64,000 nucleotides of DNA from the NCBI GenBank assembly GCA_958438515.1, contig CAUBRZ010000003.1, forward strand, positions 27,715-91,714, in the 5' to 3' direction. Numbering within the stretch: the first letter of the stretch is position 1; each line of letters begins with the position of its first letter. This DNA is from an uncultured Clostridium sp. (GTDB lineage Bacteria > Bacillota > Clostridia > TANB77 > CAG-508). The notes under the pieces are model-generated. The model did no database searches and was not told the DNA's origin. It saw only the letters and a list, made by a program, of their open reading frames with translations. The translations under genes and the position numbers were made by a program. Shown in pieces: positions 1 to 8,521 of the stretch.

Positions 1-1430
1 TTCCAAAGTATGATCCTTTATATTTTCCGTACATCTATTGATACTTTATTTCTATCTTGAAGTCCTTCTAATTCAAAAGGAGTATGAGAAGATGCCGATA
101 CTATAAAAGATATAAAAGGTTCATTAAATTTTTTTATCTTAGGAACAGCTTGATTATATAATACTTCATCTGATAAAAATCCATTTATATATTCCAAATC
201 TTCAAACTTATCTTTTAAATCAACATGATTTACCATGAGTTTCCCATATACATTTCCTCTATTCCAAAACCTTGAATCATTTCCATGCATATAAGAAGTA
301 TCATAATTTGCATTATTAAATATTTTAAACAAATCATCATATGTATTAGTATAATATTTACTAAATGACATTCCATTTTCCATAGGATAAATAGAAGTAA
401 TACAAGAATGTTCAGAATCAGCAGTTGTTGAATAACTTTGCATATACATATTTTTTATTTCTATATTTTCATCTAAAAATTGATTTAAATTTGGTGTAAT
501 TTGCTTTCCATCTATTGTTTTTCCAATAACAAATTCTTGTATTGATTCTAATTGAACTATTATTATATTTTTGTTAGCTAAAATTCCTTTAAACTCATAA
601 TTATCTTTTCCATATTTTTCTTTATAATCTCTTTTTAACTTTTCATAATCTGTAATCATATCATCATATTTTTTATACTTAGTTTGTTTTTTAATATTAA
701 AAGTACTTTGAACATCATATATATGGTACCCCAATATAGTTGCTTCTCTTATTTGCATATCTTTGTTATATGATTTTTCTTTTCCTTTTTCCACATATTT
801 TACTCCAATTATGGAAAATATAACTAAACCAGTTGTTGCTACTATATATTTAGATATTCTCTGTTTTTTGGTACTTGGTAACTTTTTTTCAACTTTAATA
901 TAACCCTTCATTATTATAATTAATATCAAGACTATATCTATAAAATATAAAATATGTTTTACCTCTAATAACATTGGAAGAGTACTTATAATCTCATCTC
1001 CATACTGAAGATTCGTAAATTGTGCTATAGATAGTACACTATTAGAATAATTATAATATAAATTATCAGAAAATAATAAAATACTTAGCAACGCATTTAT
1101 TATAAGTCCTATAACTATTCTGATTTTATTGGGTAATACATATAAAAAGCATCCTATTACTACAATAAAACTTAATGTTCCTAATAATGTTTCAACTGCT
1201 ATTTTTTCACTTATAGCAATTGTATTAAAATAAAATATAATTGTTTTTATAAAAATAACAATTGCTAACGCAACTATAAACCATGCTGAATTTACAATTC
1301 TATTTATTTTTTTATTAATAAAATCTTTTTTGGTTTCATACTTATAATATTTCTTTAATTGTTGTTTTTCATCTTTTGGTTCATTTTTTACTTTGACTTC
1401 GTCTTTTTTATCTTTTACATTTATTACCAC
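1..1430 (-). CDS. LTA synthase-family phosphoglycerol transferase, 3' end cut by window edge, contains a CGG +1 site
   Basis: Membrane sulfatase-fold enzyme of the lipoteichoic acid synthase family, expected to move glycerol phosphate from phosphatidylglycerol to an acceptor outside the cell. About five hydrophobic segments lie in residues 48-215, then the extracellular catalytic domain with the LESIQEF region (about 295), the threonine-containing TTADSEHSC stretch (about 340), HGNDSRFWNRG and SASSHTPFE. The start is GTG at 1430 with AAGGAG upstream. The plain frame stops after codon 470 (VSIDVRKI), well before the family's conserved end. Skipping the C of the in-frame CGG at 27-29 gives DVGKYKGSYFG, the usual family continuation. 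The rest lies beyond base 1. Family assignment is secure, substrate is inferred. Confidence 0.85.
27..29 (-). other. CGG +1 frameshift site 1 (LTA synthase-like)
   Basis: In-frame codon 468 is CGG (GTA CGG AAA). Reading C-GGA AAA restores D-V-G-K-Y-K-G. The zero frame stops two codons later. The glycine is expected from the family. Confidence 0.8.
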
Positions 1431-1448
1431 AGATATTCTCCTTGTTAT

Positions 1449-1937
1449 TTATATTTTTTCAATAAAATCTTCGATTATTTTTAACATCTTTATATTGCCT
1501 TTTCCGTTATTCTCATATTTTACAGGAATAAAATCTTGTATTTGAATTATTGCATTTTCTAGTTCTGATATATCTTCTATTCCTACTATATATCCTTTTT
1601 TGCTAAATAACTCTACTATTTGTTTCTGATGATCATTTACGTGTTCTTGATATTTATGAAGTCTTGGAACAGCAATTACCTTTTTTCCTTTTTTTATAGA
1701 ACTTATAATTGACCCTACTCCTCCATGAGTAATAATCAAATCTGCTTTTTCTTGATATCTATCTAATTCTTCTTGAGGAATTAAATCAAATACTCTCATA
1801 TTATTTGATTCATATCTAGTGTATCCTGCTTGTACTATTACTCTTTCATTTATTATTTGTTTTTCTATTAATTCATCTATCTTTTCTAATAATCGATGGA
1901 AACTATTATTTTGTGTTCCTAATAATACTAAAATCAT
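1449..1937 (-). CDS. PssE/Alg13-like glycosyltransferase subunit
   Basis: 162-residue protein beginning MILVLLGTQNNSF, matching the C-terminal half of family 28 glycosyltransferases (PssE, EpsF, Alg13 type), which supplies the UDP-sugar binding and catalytic part of a two-subunit glycosyltransferase. The HGGVGSI motif (about residue 76) and VPRL.K..EHVNDHQ segment are typical nucleotide-sugar binding elements. The start at 1937 is favoured over an upstream ATG because it overlaps the stop of the PssD-like gene (ATGA) and has GGAGG 12 bases upstream. Partner and neighbour suggest polysaccharide or glycolipid assembly; acceptor unknown. Confidence 0.85.
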   Translation of the reverse strand: MILVLLGTQNNSFHRLLEKIDELIEKQIINERVIVQAGYTRYESNNMRVFDLIPQEELDRYQEKADLIITHGGVGSIISSIKKGKKVIAVPRLHKYQEHVNDHQKQIVELFSKKGYIVGIEDISELENAIIQIQDFIPVKYENNGKGNIKMLKIIEDFIEKI

Positions 1938-2410
1938 TGATAAATCGAACCTCCATATATAGCTTTGGGATATAATTTTAACATTTCTTCCCATTGCACA
2001 ATAAATAAATCTGCAATTGGATAAATCAATCGACCTGTTGCTGTTTTTTTATTCCTGTTTGCAAATGTTTCTATATAGATAATTTTGCTACCAAATATTT
2101 TACCTAAGACGCACATTGGTCCTGCCGTATGTGTTCCTGTCGTAATAATTACTTCTGGTTTCAATTTTATATAATAATATATTGTTTTTATACAAAGATA
2201 AAAATATTTAAAAATATATGTAAATATCTTTGATCTTGTACCATATGGTAAAAAATATACTTTTCCTTTATACTTTTCTTTTAAAGATTCATTTGCTTTA
2301 TCTTTTTCAGTTATTATATGATATTCATATTTTTCAAATAAGGAAGATAGTTGTAACATTTCACTTAAATGTCCTCCTGTACTTGAAATAAAAAGTACCT
2401 TTTTTTTCAT
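1934..2410 (-). CDS. PssD/Alg14-like glycosyltransferase membrane-anchoring subunit
   Basis: 158 residues resembling PssD/EpsE/Alg14, which recruits the catalytic PssE-like subunit to the membrane. The N terminus VLFISSTGGHLSEMLQL carries the usual glycine-rich nucleotide-sugar motif. A TTGTHTAGPMC segment and a hydrophobic stretch (about 65-85) follow. The stop codon overlaps the start of the downstream PssE-like gene by four bases, so the two are translationally coupled. Together with the LTA-synthase-like gene downstream this is an envelope glycopolymer cluster. Confidence 0.85.
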   Translation of the reverse strand: MKKKVLFISSTGGHLSEMLQLSSLFEKYEYHIITEKDKANESLKEKYKGKVYFLPYGTRSKIFTYIFKYFYLCIKTIYYYIKLKPEVIITTGTHTAGPMCVLGKIFGSKIIYIETFANRNKKTATGRLIYPIADLFIVQWEEMLKLYPKAIYGGSIYQ

Positions 2411-2493
2411 TTTCCAACACCTTTTATGTTTTTAATTTATAATGATATTATATCTTTTTTTTGCTTATATGTCTAGTATTCTTGCATTAAATA

Positions 2494-2529
2494 GAAAAAA
2501 GATTCAGACAAAATCTCTTGTCTAAATCC
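2494..2529 (-). terminator. Rho-independent terminator after xerD
   Basis: On the minus strand an imperfect stem (GATTTAGACAA with TTTTGTCTGAATC) is followed at once by six T residues, 20 bases after the xerD stop. Confidence 0.7.
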
Positions 2530-2549
2530 TTAATTTTATACTTATTAAA

Positions 2550-3431
2550 TTAAGCTCTTGGGTGTGCTTTTTTATACACATCTTTTAACCCTTCATCTTG
2601 AAATTGCATATAAATTTGTGTAGAAGAAATGTCAGAATGACCAAGCATTGTTTGAATAGCTTTTAAATCTGCTCCATTTTGTAATAAATGTGTAGCAAAT
2701 GAATGTCTTAAAACATGTGGTGTTATGTCTTTTGTTATGTGTGCTTGTTCTTTATAGTATTTTATAATTTTCCAGAAACCTTGTCTTGTTAATCTTGTTC
2801 CATTAACATTAACAAATAATGCCTTTTCATTTTCATCTTTTATTAGTACTCCTCTTGCATCTTCTATATATTCTCTTAAAGCTTTTAAAGACATTGTTCC
2901 TAATGGTATATTTCTTTGCTTATTTCCGTGTTTGCAAGTAACATATCCCTCATCTAAATTAACATCTTCAATATTTAAAGAAATAATCTCTGTAACTCTC
3001 ATTCCCGTAGCATATGCGAATTCTAGCATTGCTTTATCACGTGTTCCTTTTAAATCAACATCTTTTGGTTGATCTAATAATAACTCTACTTCTTTTGATG
3101 TTAACACATTTGGTACTCTCTTTTCTATTTTTGGAGATTGCACATGTGCAGTTGGATCTGCTTTTACTTTTCTATTTTTTAATGCAAATTGGTAAAAAGA
3201 TCTAATTGATGCAATACATCTTGATATACTAGATGGTTTTTTTCCTTCTTGTTGTAATTCTTTAATATAATCATTAACATCTTCCTCTTTTACTCTATTA
3301 TAATGAAGTTCACATGCCTCTAGATATCTTTTAAATTGTTTTAAATCTCTTTTGTATGATTGTAATGTGTTTTCAGATAATTTTTTTTCATTTTCTAAAA
3401 AACTAAAAAAATACTTTAATTGTCTTTCCAT
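2550..3431 (-). CDS. xerD: Tyrosine recombinase XerD
   Basis: 293-residue tyrosine recombinase, expected to resolve chromosome dimers at dif with a partner. An N-terminal SAM-like core-binding domain (1-85) is followed by the catalytic domain. The catalytic set is visible: R145 (ATGMRVTEI), K171, H239 and R242 (HVLRHSFATHLL), H265 (LGHSDISS) and Y274 (STQIYMQ). Length is normal for XerD and there are no nearby phage genes, so this is a housekeeping recombinase rather than an integrase. The gene has its own terminator. Confidence 0.88.
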   Translation of the reverse strand: MERQLKYFFSFLENEKKLSENTLQSYKRDLKQFKRYLEACELHYNRVKEEDVNDYIKELQQEGKKPSSISRCIASIRSFYQFALKNRKVKADPTAHVQSPKIEKRVPNVLTSKEVELLLDQPKDVDLKGTRDKAMLEFAYATGMRVTEIISLNIEDVNLDEGYVTCKHGNKQRNIPLGTMSLKALREYIEDARGVLIKDENEKALFVNVNGTRLTRQGFWKIIKYYKEQAHITKDITPHVLRHSFATHLLQNGADLKAIQTMLGHSDISSTQIYMQFQDEGLKDVYKKAHPRA

Positions 3432-3529
3432 TTCTATTTTACCTACCCCTATATTAATTTTATTTACATAAATTCTATATATGTTATATCAAAGAATCTA
3501 AAAAAAGTAAATACATTTTTCAATTTTTT

Positions 3530-4166
3530 TTAAAAATATTTAATCATAATTTTTAAAAGATTTGTTGATATAAAAATTTCAATTGTTGATGCTACTAATA
3601 ATACTATTAACATAATAATAGAAAATATAGTATGTCTTGCAATTTCTAATTTAATATTTTCTTTCCTGTTATCTTTTACTATTGATTGATATAATTTAAA
3701 CCCACTAACTGCTAATCCTAAAATTGCTGGTACTAATAAAAAACTTTGCAACAATAAACTAGCTAATATAAATAATAACCCTTTTGACATCCCCATAATT
3801 GTAATGCAAACTGATATTGTATACCCTAAGCAAAAACCTCTATAAATAATAATTCCAAAAACGACTGGTATACCGAATTACTGTTGTTCCAAAAAACCAA
3901 ACAGCTACTGCTAATATACTATTTTGCCACATACTAGTTTTTAATAAACTTATATTATCTAATTTTTCAGTTGCCTTCATTTTTTCTATAAAATTATTTA
4001 AATATGATTCTATTTCTACCTTTTGTGCTTGTTCTATATGATTTACAAATAATACTCCTAAAAATATTCCTATTATAAATAGCAATACTACTATAATGTA
4101 TTCTTTTTGATTATTTATAATATGCTGTTTTATTACTTTAGTAATTTTTAATCCTTTGTCCTTCAT
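3530..4166 (-). CDS. spoIIM: Stage II sporulation protein M (SpoIIM-like), CGG +1 frameshift
   Basis: Membrane protein of the SpoIIM family, part of the DMP peptidoglycan-degrading machinery used in engulfment. Read with one +1 shift it is 211 residues with about five membrane segments. The first part (to ...WFFGTTVI) and the second part (GIPVVFGIIIYRGFCLGYTIS...) are both typical SpoIIM sequence and join exactly at the in-frame CGG, codon 98. Without the shift the frame ends 12 codons later and the remainder has no good start. The RBS AAGGAG sits inside a terminator-like hairpin just upstream. Confidence 0.85.
3873..3875 (-). other. CGG +1 frameshift site 2 (spoIIM)
   Basis: ATT CGG TAT read as ATT C-GGT ATA gives V-I-G-I-P-V-V, the conserved SpoIIM core. 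The only site of the nine with GGT. Confidence 0.83.
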
Positions 4167-4218
4167 AAAAAATCTCCTTATCGTTTATACATAATGTGTA
4201 TTCGATAAAGAGATTTTT
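4167..4218 (-). terminator. Terminator-like hairpin overlapping the spoIIM ribosome binding site
   Basis: Downstream of the endonuclease-Q-like stop, arms AAAATCTC-TTATCG and CGATAA-GAGATTTT can pair with one mismatch around a 19-base loop. On the minus strand the stem is followed by six Ts that directly abut the spoIIM ATG. The AAGGAG ribosome binding site of spoIIM lies in the 3' arm, so read-through transcripts should have their spoIIM start masked. Confidence 0.65.
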
Positions 4219-4230
4219 AGAACTTCTATT

Positions 4231-5428
4231 TTATTGTTTCACTAAAATTTTCCCGTAGTTTCCACCACCACCAGAATTTACTTTACAATTTCCATTTCTT
4301 GCATTTTCAATGTTGTTAGCTATTTTTTCTCCAACTACCATTTCGATATCATCTTTTGATAATTTATGTAAAATATTCATTTCTGTTTCAAACGTATCTA
4401 ATAACTTAGTTATTGTTTTTCCTCCTACTCCTGGTATAAATCCAAGTGGAACTTGATAAATATATGGTGGTCTGTTTTTAGGACTTTTTGTTTCTTTTTT
4501 ATCTTTTATTAATTCTATTCTGTCAAAAACTCCAAATGTAACATTTTTACCATTACAATAAGGACATGTTTCTACTGGCTTACTTGTTTCAATTGATTTT
4601 TCACAATCATCACAATATGTTCTATGGTATTTTCCAAGTTTTGGGTCTAAACCATAATTTGCAATAATTTTTCTACCATCTTCATTTTTTAAAGCTTTAA
4701 CAATTTCTTTAAATGATATATCTTCCACTTGCATTTTATTATATTCTCTTGCAATTTTAGGTAATGAATGTGCATCTGAATTAGTTAAAAAAGTTCTTGT
4801 TTCTAATTCTGAGATTGTATCTGCTAAATACGTATCAGAACTTAATCCTAATTCTATTGCAAATATCTTGTCAAACTTTTCTTTAAATATATTTTCAAGC
4901 CTGTCAGTACAATTTCCATAATAGCTTTTATGAGGCGTAAAAACATGTGCTGGAATTAAAATTCCATTATATTTTTCTACTATATCTATTAAATCATATC
5001 CAGATAAATCTGTTCTTTGTGTACTTAAAGTAATATTTTTCAAATGTCCTTTTAATTCATTTGAAAATCCTTTTATGTCGCTTAAGTGTGGAAAAAAACA
5101 TATATTGTGTGCACTACCACATTTTCCATCTCTTCCTTTTTCTGAAGTTTCAACTTCACTTCCTAAAAGTATGCATACTTTATCTTTATATATAATTCCT
5201 CCATCTTTTAGCTCATATGCATCTCCTGTTTTTAGAAATTTTTCTATATCCTCAATTACATATGGTGAGGCACAATCAATTATTCCGACATACGTTAATT
5301 CCTTTTCTATCTGCACATTCTTTAGCAATGTTTGCAAAATTCAATGATTTTGCTGCTGTTATTTTTATTGGTTTTCCATTTTCACTTCTTCCTATGTGTA
5401 TATGTAAATCTGCAAATATTTCGTACAT
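4231..5428 (-). CDS. Endonuclease Q-like PHP-domain protein, CGG +1 frameshift
   Basis: 398 residues when read with one +1 shift. The family (PHP domain plus C-terminal zinc ribbon and HhH-like region, often called UvrD-associated or endonuclease Q family) acts on damaged DNA in characterised members. The N terminus MYEIFADLHIHIGRSENG carries the metal-binding HIH. The zinc ribbon is CDDCEKS...CPYCNGK and the helix-hairpin-helix is VPLGFIPGVGGKTITKL. The frame starting at 5428 (GGAG upstream) runs to an in-frame CGG at codon 48; the shifted frame continues GIIDCASPYVI as in homologues. Without the shift the metal-binding N terminus would be detached. Confidence 0.83.
5285..5287 (-). other. 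CGG +1 frameshift site 3 (endonuclease Q-like)
   Basis: TGT CGG AAT read as TGT C-GGA ATA gives C-G-I-I-D-C-A-S-P, the conserved block. The zero frame stops three codons after CGG. Confidence 0.83.
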
Positions 5429-5453
5429 TTTTTACTGCTCCATTCTTTATTAT

Positions 5454-6254
5454 TTATACAATTTCATCGTCATTTATATGATTCATTATTTTTCTAGTTG
5501 TTTCTTCACTAAAAAGAGGTCTGTTAGGATTATTTGCATTACAAACCACAACGTTTTCTTCTGTTTTTTCTTTGCTTTCTTCTGTTGTACTTAACATTAA
5601 TTTATCAACTTTTGGTTCATATTCATATACAACTTCTTTTATAAATTTAGTCATATCTTGTGTATCATTATGTAATTTAATTAATCTTCTAAAAGCTGTC
5701 ATATTTACTACTTCACTAATTTTTATATTTTCCATATAATTAACAAATTCTATAAAAGTTTCTAAATATCTATTATATACATCTTTTAAGTTTCTATGTT
5801 CTAATAATACTAATGCTTCATCAGGTTTGAATCCTATTCTTTCTGGTCTATCTAAAAGCATTCCACCAAATTGATCTACTAGTTCTAGAACATCACTCTC
5901 TTTTTCTCTTGGATTACTATTGCTGTATCTATTGACTTCCTCACATATTTTACAAAATTTCTGGTCAAATCCCATTGTTCCTAAATATTTAGCTCCATCT
6001 ATTGCATAAGTATGTATACTTTCTATTTCTTGTGCATTATCTATTTTTTTACAGTTACATAAAAGACAAGCTGTTAATAATAAATTTTTATCTACATCTA
6101 TTTTAGAGTAATTTAAAAACATCCTTGCAATTTCTGTTTTAAATACTACAGATTGATCAAAAAATATTTTCTCCTTTTTAGCTAAATAATACACAATTTC
6201 CATTTTAGCTGCTAAATCTTGCTCAGCTAAAATATAATCAGCAAAGTTTTCCAT
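5454..6254 (-). CDS. Uncharacterised HD-like protein
   Basis: 266 residues from ATG 6254, which has GAGGAAT nine bases upstream and is preferred to an upstream ATG. An alpha-helical middle part (TACLLCNCKKIDNAQEIESIH, then HTYAIDGAKYLGTMGF) resembles a degenerate HD-type phosphohydrolase fold, but the HD doublet is not clearly present. The C terminus is acidic and low in complexity. It lies upstream of the endonuclease-Q-like gene with 25 bases between them, so they are probably co-transcribed. Function not known. Confidence 0.6.
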   Translation of the reverse strand: MENFADYILAEQDLAAKMEIVYYLAKKEKIFFDQSVVFKTEIARMFLNYSKIDVDKNLLLTACLLCNCKKIDNAQEIESIHTYAIDGAKYLGTMGFDQKFCKICEEVNRYSNSNPREKESDVLELVDQFGGMLLDRPERIGFKPDEALVLLEHRNLKDVYNRYLETFIEFVNYMENIKISEVVNMTAFRRLIKLHNDTQDMTKFIKEVVYEYEPKVDKLMLSTTEESKEKTEENVVVCNANNPNRPLFSEETTRKIMNHINDDEIV

Positions 6255-6404
6255 TTTCTTTCTATTCCTCCCCATTTTTGATAACAATTACGATATCAAA
6301 TGCAGATTGTTTTAATAATATATCTGCATACACTTTTATTATAATAAAAAGAACAAAACATTTCAACATTTTCGCCAGATGTCATACAATTGTAATATTT
6401 TAGA

Positions 6405-6839
6405 TTACAAAGTCTTTATAGCATTTCTTGCCAACTCATCACATCTATTATTAAATTCGTTATCACTATGTCCTTTTACTTTAATAAAATTAACTTTATG
6501 AGTTTTTGTTAGATTGTATAATTCTTCCCATATTTCCTTATTTTTTACAGGCTCTTTTCCTGATGTTTTCCATCCGTTTTTTACCCAATTGTAAATCCAT
6601 CCTTGTAAAAAAGCATTTACAACATAACTACTATCACTATATAAATCTACTTCACAAGGATATTTTAACAATTTTAACCCTTCAATTACTGCTGTTAGTT
6701 CCATGATGTTATTTGTTGTATCCTTTTTGGCTCCTGAAATCTCCTTTTTATTTTCTTTATACATTAAAATCGCTCCCCATCCACCTGGACCAGGATTTCC
6801 TGAACAAGCACCATCAGTATATATAACGACTTTTTCCAT
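6405..6839 (-). CDS. rnhA: Ribonuclease HI
   Basis: 144-residue RNase HI, which cuts the RNA strand of RNA-DNA hybrids. The catalytic residues are all visible: D9 ([16 protein letters not shown]), E47 (NNIMEL), D69 (LYSDSSYV), H124 ([10 protein letters not shown]) and D134 (RCDELAR). Length is standard. It stands alone, divergent from tmcAL. Confidence 0.93.
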   Translation of the reverse strand: MEKVVIYTDGACSGNPGPGGWGAILMYKENKKEISGAKKDTTNNIMELTAVIEGLKLLKYPCEVDLYSDSSYVVNAFLQGWIYNWVKNGWKTSGKEPVKNKEIWEELYNLTKTHKVNFIKVKGHSDNEFNNRCDELARNAIKTL

Positions 6840-6924
6840 AATATCTTCCTTCCATTGTTTTTTTATATAATTTATGATATATTATAACAGTTAAAATAAA
6901 TTTATACAAGAAGGGAATTTGTTT

Positions 6925-8157
6925 ATGGGGAAAGTTTTAGGTATTATAAGTGAATATAACCCTTTTCACAATGGTCATTTATACCATCTGCAGCAATCCA
7001 AGAAAATAACTGGTTCTACTTATACTGTTGCAATTATTAGTGGTAGTTTTACTCAGCGTGGAAATACTTCTTTAGTTGATAAATGGTCTAAAGCTGAAAT
7101 GGCTATAAAAAATGGTGTTGATTTAGTTATCGAACTCCCAGTTGTTTATGCTACTTCTAGTGCTGAAAATTTTGCACAAGGCAGTATTAAAATTTTAGAC
7201 TCTTTAAAAGTTGTAGATTACTTATCTTTTGGTGCAGAGACTGCTAATATAGAAATTTTAGATAAATTTGCTAACATCTTATATAATGAACCAAAAGAAT
7301 ATAAAAACATTTTTCTAAAGGAAATCAAAAAAGGTTATTCATATCCAAAAGCCAGAGAGAATGCCTTAACTACATATTTGAATGATAATAAAAAATATGC
7401 AAATATACTTTCTGGTTCTAATAACATATTAGGAATTGAATATCTGAAAGCTTTAAAAAAATACAAAAGTAATATTTCTCCTATAGCAATAAAACGTGTT
7501 GAAAACAATTATAATGATATTAGTTGTTCCGGAGGCATTGTAAGTGCTACAGCAATTCGCAATATTATTAAAAATGGTAACATTGATATCTTAAATCAAA
7601 TGATTCCTTCTTCAAGTTTTAATATTTTACTAGAAAATATCAAAACTGGTCATATAGTTCCTGATTTATCTTTATTTGAAAAAGAGATTATTTATAATTT
7701 AAGAAAAATGGATATATCTGAAATTTCCAATATTCCTGATGTATCAGAAGGTCTTGAATTTTCAATAAAAAACACAGCTAATTGTTGTAATAGTCTTGTA
7801 GAATTTTTAAATATTATTAAATCTAAAAGATATACATCTACACGTATTCAAAGAATTTTATTACATTCATTGTTAGGAATTACAAAAAAAGATATTATAA
7901 TGTCAAAGAAAACTAATCCTTATATTAGAGTTCTTGGATTTAACAAAAAAGGACAATTCTTAATTTCTGAAATTACTAAGGCAAATCCTAAACTCAAGAT
8001 TGTTACTTCTGTTAAACGTTTTATAGATAGCAATTCAAACAAAAATTTAGAACTTATGTTAAATAAAGATATTTTTGCTACAAATATTTATACTATAGGA
8101 TATAAATATGATTCTTGGAGTAATTTAGATTTTACAAAAAAAATCATTACAGAATAA
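6925..8157 (+). CDS. tmcAL: tRNA(Met) cytidine acetate ligase (TmcAL/YlbM)
   Basis: 410 residues. Members of this nucleotidyltransferase-like family use ATP and acetate to make N4-acetylcytidine at the wobble base of elongator tRNA-Met. The N terminus GIISEYNPFHNGHLYHL contains the HxGH-type nucleotidyltransferase motif. SATAIRNIIKNG (about 211) is the family's second conserved motif. ATG 6925 is chosen over an upstream TTG because AAGGGA lies eight bases before it. A strong terminator follows the stop. The gene encoding its likely substrate, an elongator-type tRNA-Met, is at 11884-11960. Confidence 0.9.
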   Translation: MGKVLGIISEYNPFHNGHLYHLQQSKKITGSTYTVAIISGSFTQRGNTSLVDKWSKAEMAIKNGVDLVIELPVVYATSSAENFAQGSIKILDSLKVVDYLSFGAETANIEILDKFANILYNEPKEYKNIFLKEIKKGYSYPKARENALTTYLNDNKKYANILSGSNNILGIEYLKALKKYKSNISPIAIKRVENNYNDISCSGGIVSATAIRNIIKNGNIDILNQMIPSSSFNILLENIKTGHIVPDLSLFEKEIIYNLRKMDISEISNIPDVSEGLEFSIKNTANCCNSLVEFLNIIKSKRYTSTRIQRILLHSLLGITKKDIIMSKKTNPYIRVLGFNKKGQFLISEITKANPKLKIVTSVKRFIDSNSNKNLELMLNKDIFATNIYTIGYKYDSWSNLDFTKKIITE

Positions 8158-8175
8158 AAATATATAATAAAATAA

Positions 8176-8200
8176 CCCACATTTAAATGTGGGTCTTTTT
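8176..8200 (+). terminator. Terminator after tmcAL
   Basis: CCCACATTTAAATGTGGG is a perfect self-complementary stem followed by TCTTTTTT, 18 bases after the tmcAL stop. Confidence 0.85.
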
Positions 8201-8213
8201 TGAAACGTTTTTA

Positions 8214-8381
8214 TTACTTTTCATCTTTATTTTTTTCCTCAATATAAACACATTGTACTACAGTTGTTATGATTGCAGGCACAAATAATATTGGATAAAT
8301 TGGAATTAATACCAAATATGTTATAATAGCCATAAACATCACAATACATACTGTATAAAAAATAAACTTACTCCGTTTCAT
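8214..8381 (-). CDS. Small membrane protein ORF with in-frame CGG at codon 3
   Basis: A 55-codon ORF starts at ATG 8381 with AGGAGG nine bases upstream and a good promoter further up. It predicts two hydrophobic segments (about 6-24 and 26-44) and a charged tail EEKNKDEK. No family recognised. Codon 3 is CGG. If the +1 rule seen elsewhere applied, translation would end after 12 further codons, so this ORF is either an exception, very poorly translated, or not a real protein gene. It is the only in-frame CGG in the window not explained by a shift. Confidence 0.5.
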   Translation of the reverse strand: MKRSKFIFYTVCIVMFMAIITYLVLIPIYPILFVPAIITTVVQCVYIEEKNKDEK

Positions 8382-8436
8382 AATAAACTTCCTCCTTTTA
8401 TGTCATTTTCCTTTTGATGTAACTGCAAGGAATTTT

Positions 8437-8462
8437 ATACCAATAGCCTTTGCCATTGGTAT
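8437..8462 (-). promoter_or_regulatory. Inverted repeat, possible operator
   Basis: ATACCAAT and ATTGGTAT arms, 10 bases apart, lie just downstream of the -10 of the small-membrane-protein promoter, where a repressor could bind or an early transcript could fold. Role inferred. Confidence 0.45.
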
Positions 8463-8464
8463 AT

Positions 8465-8493
8465 ATTATAACATCTTTTACATGCATTTGCAA
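8465..8493 (-). promoter_or_regulatory. Sigma-A-type promoter for the small membrane protein ORF
   Basis: On the minus strand TTGCAA, 17 bases, TATAAT. Confidence 0.6.
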
Positions 8494-8521
8494 CTTTAGT
8501 AGCAAATGTACATATATATAT

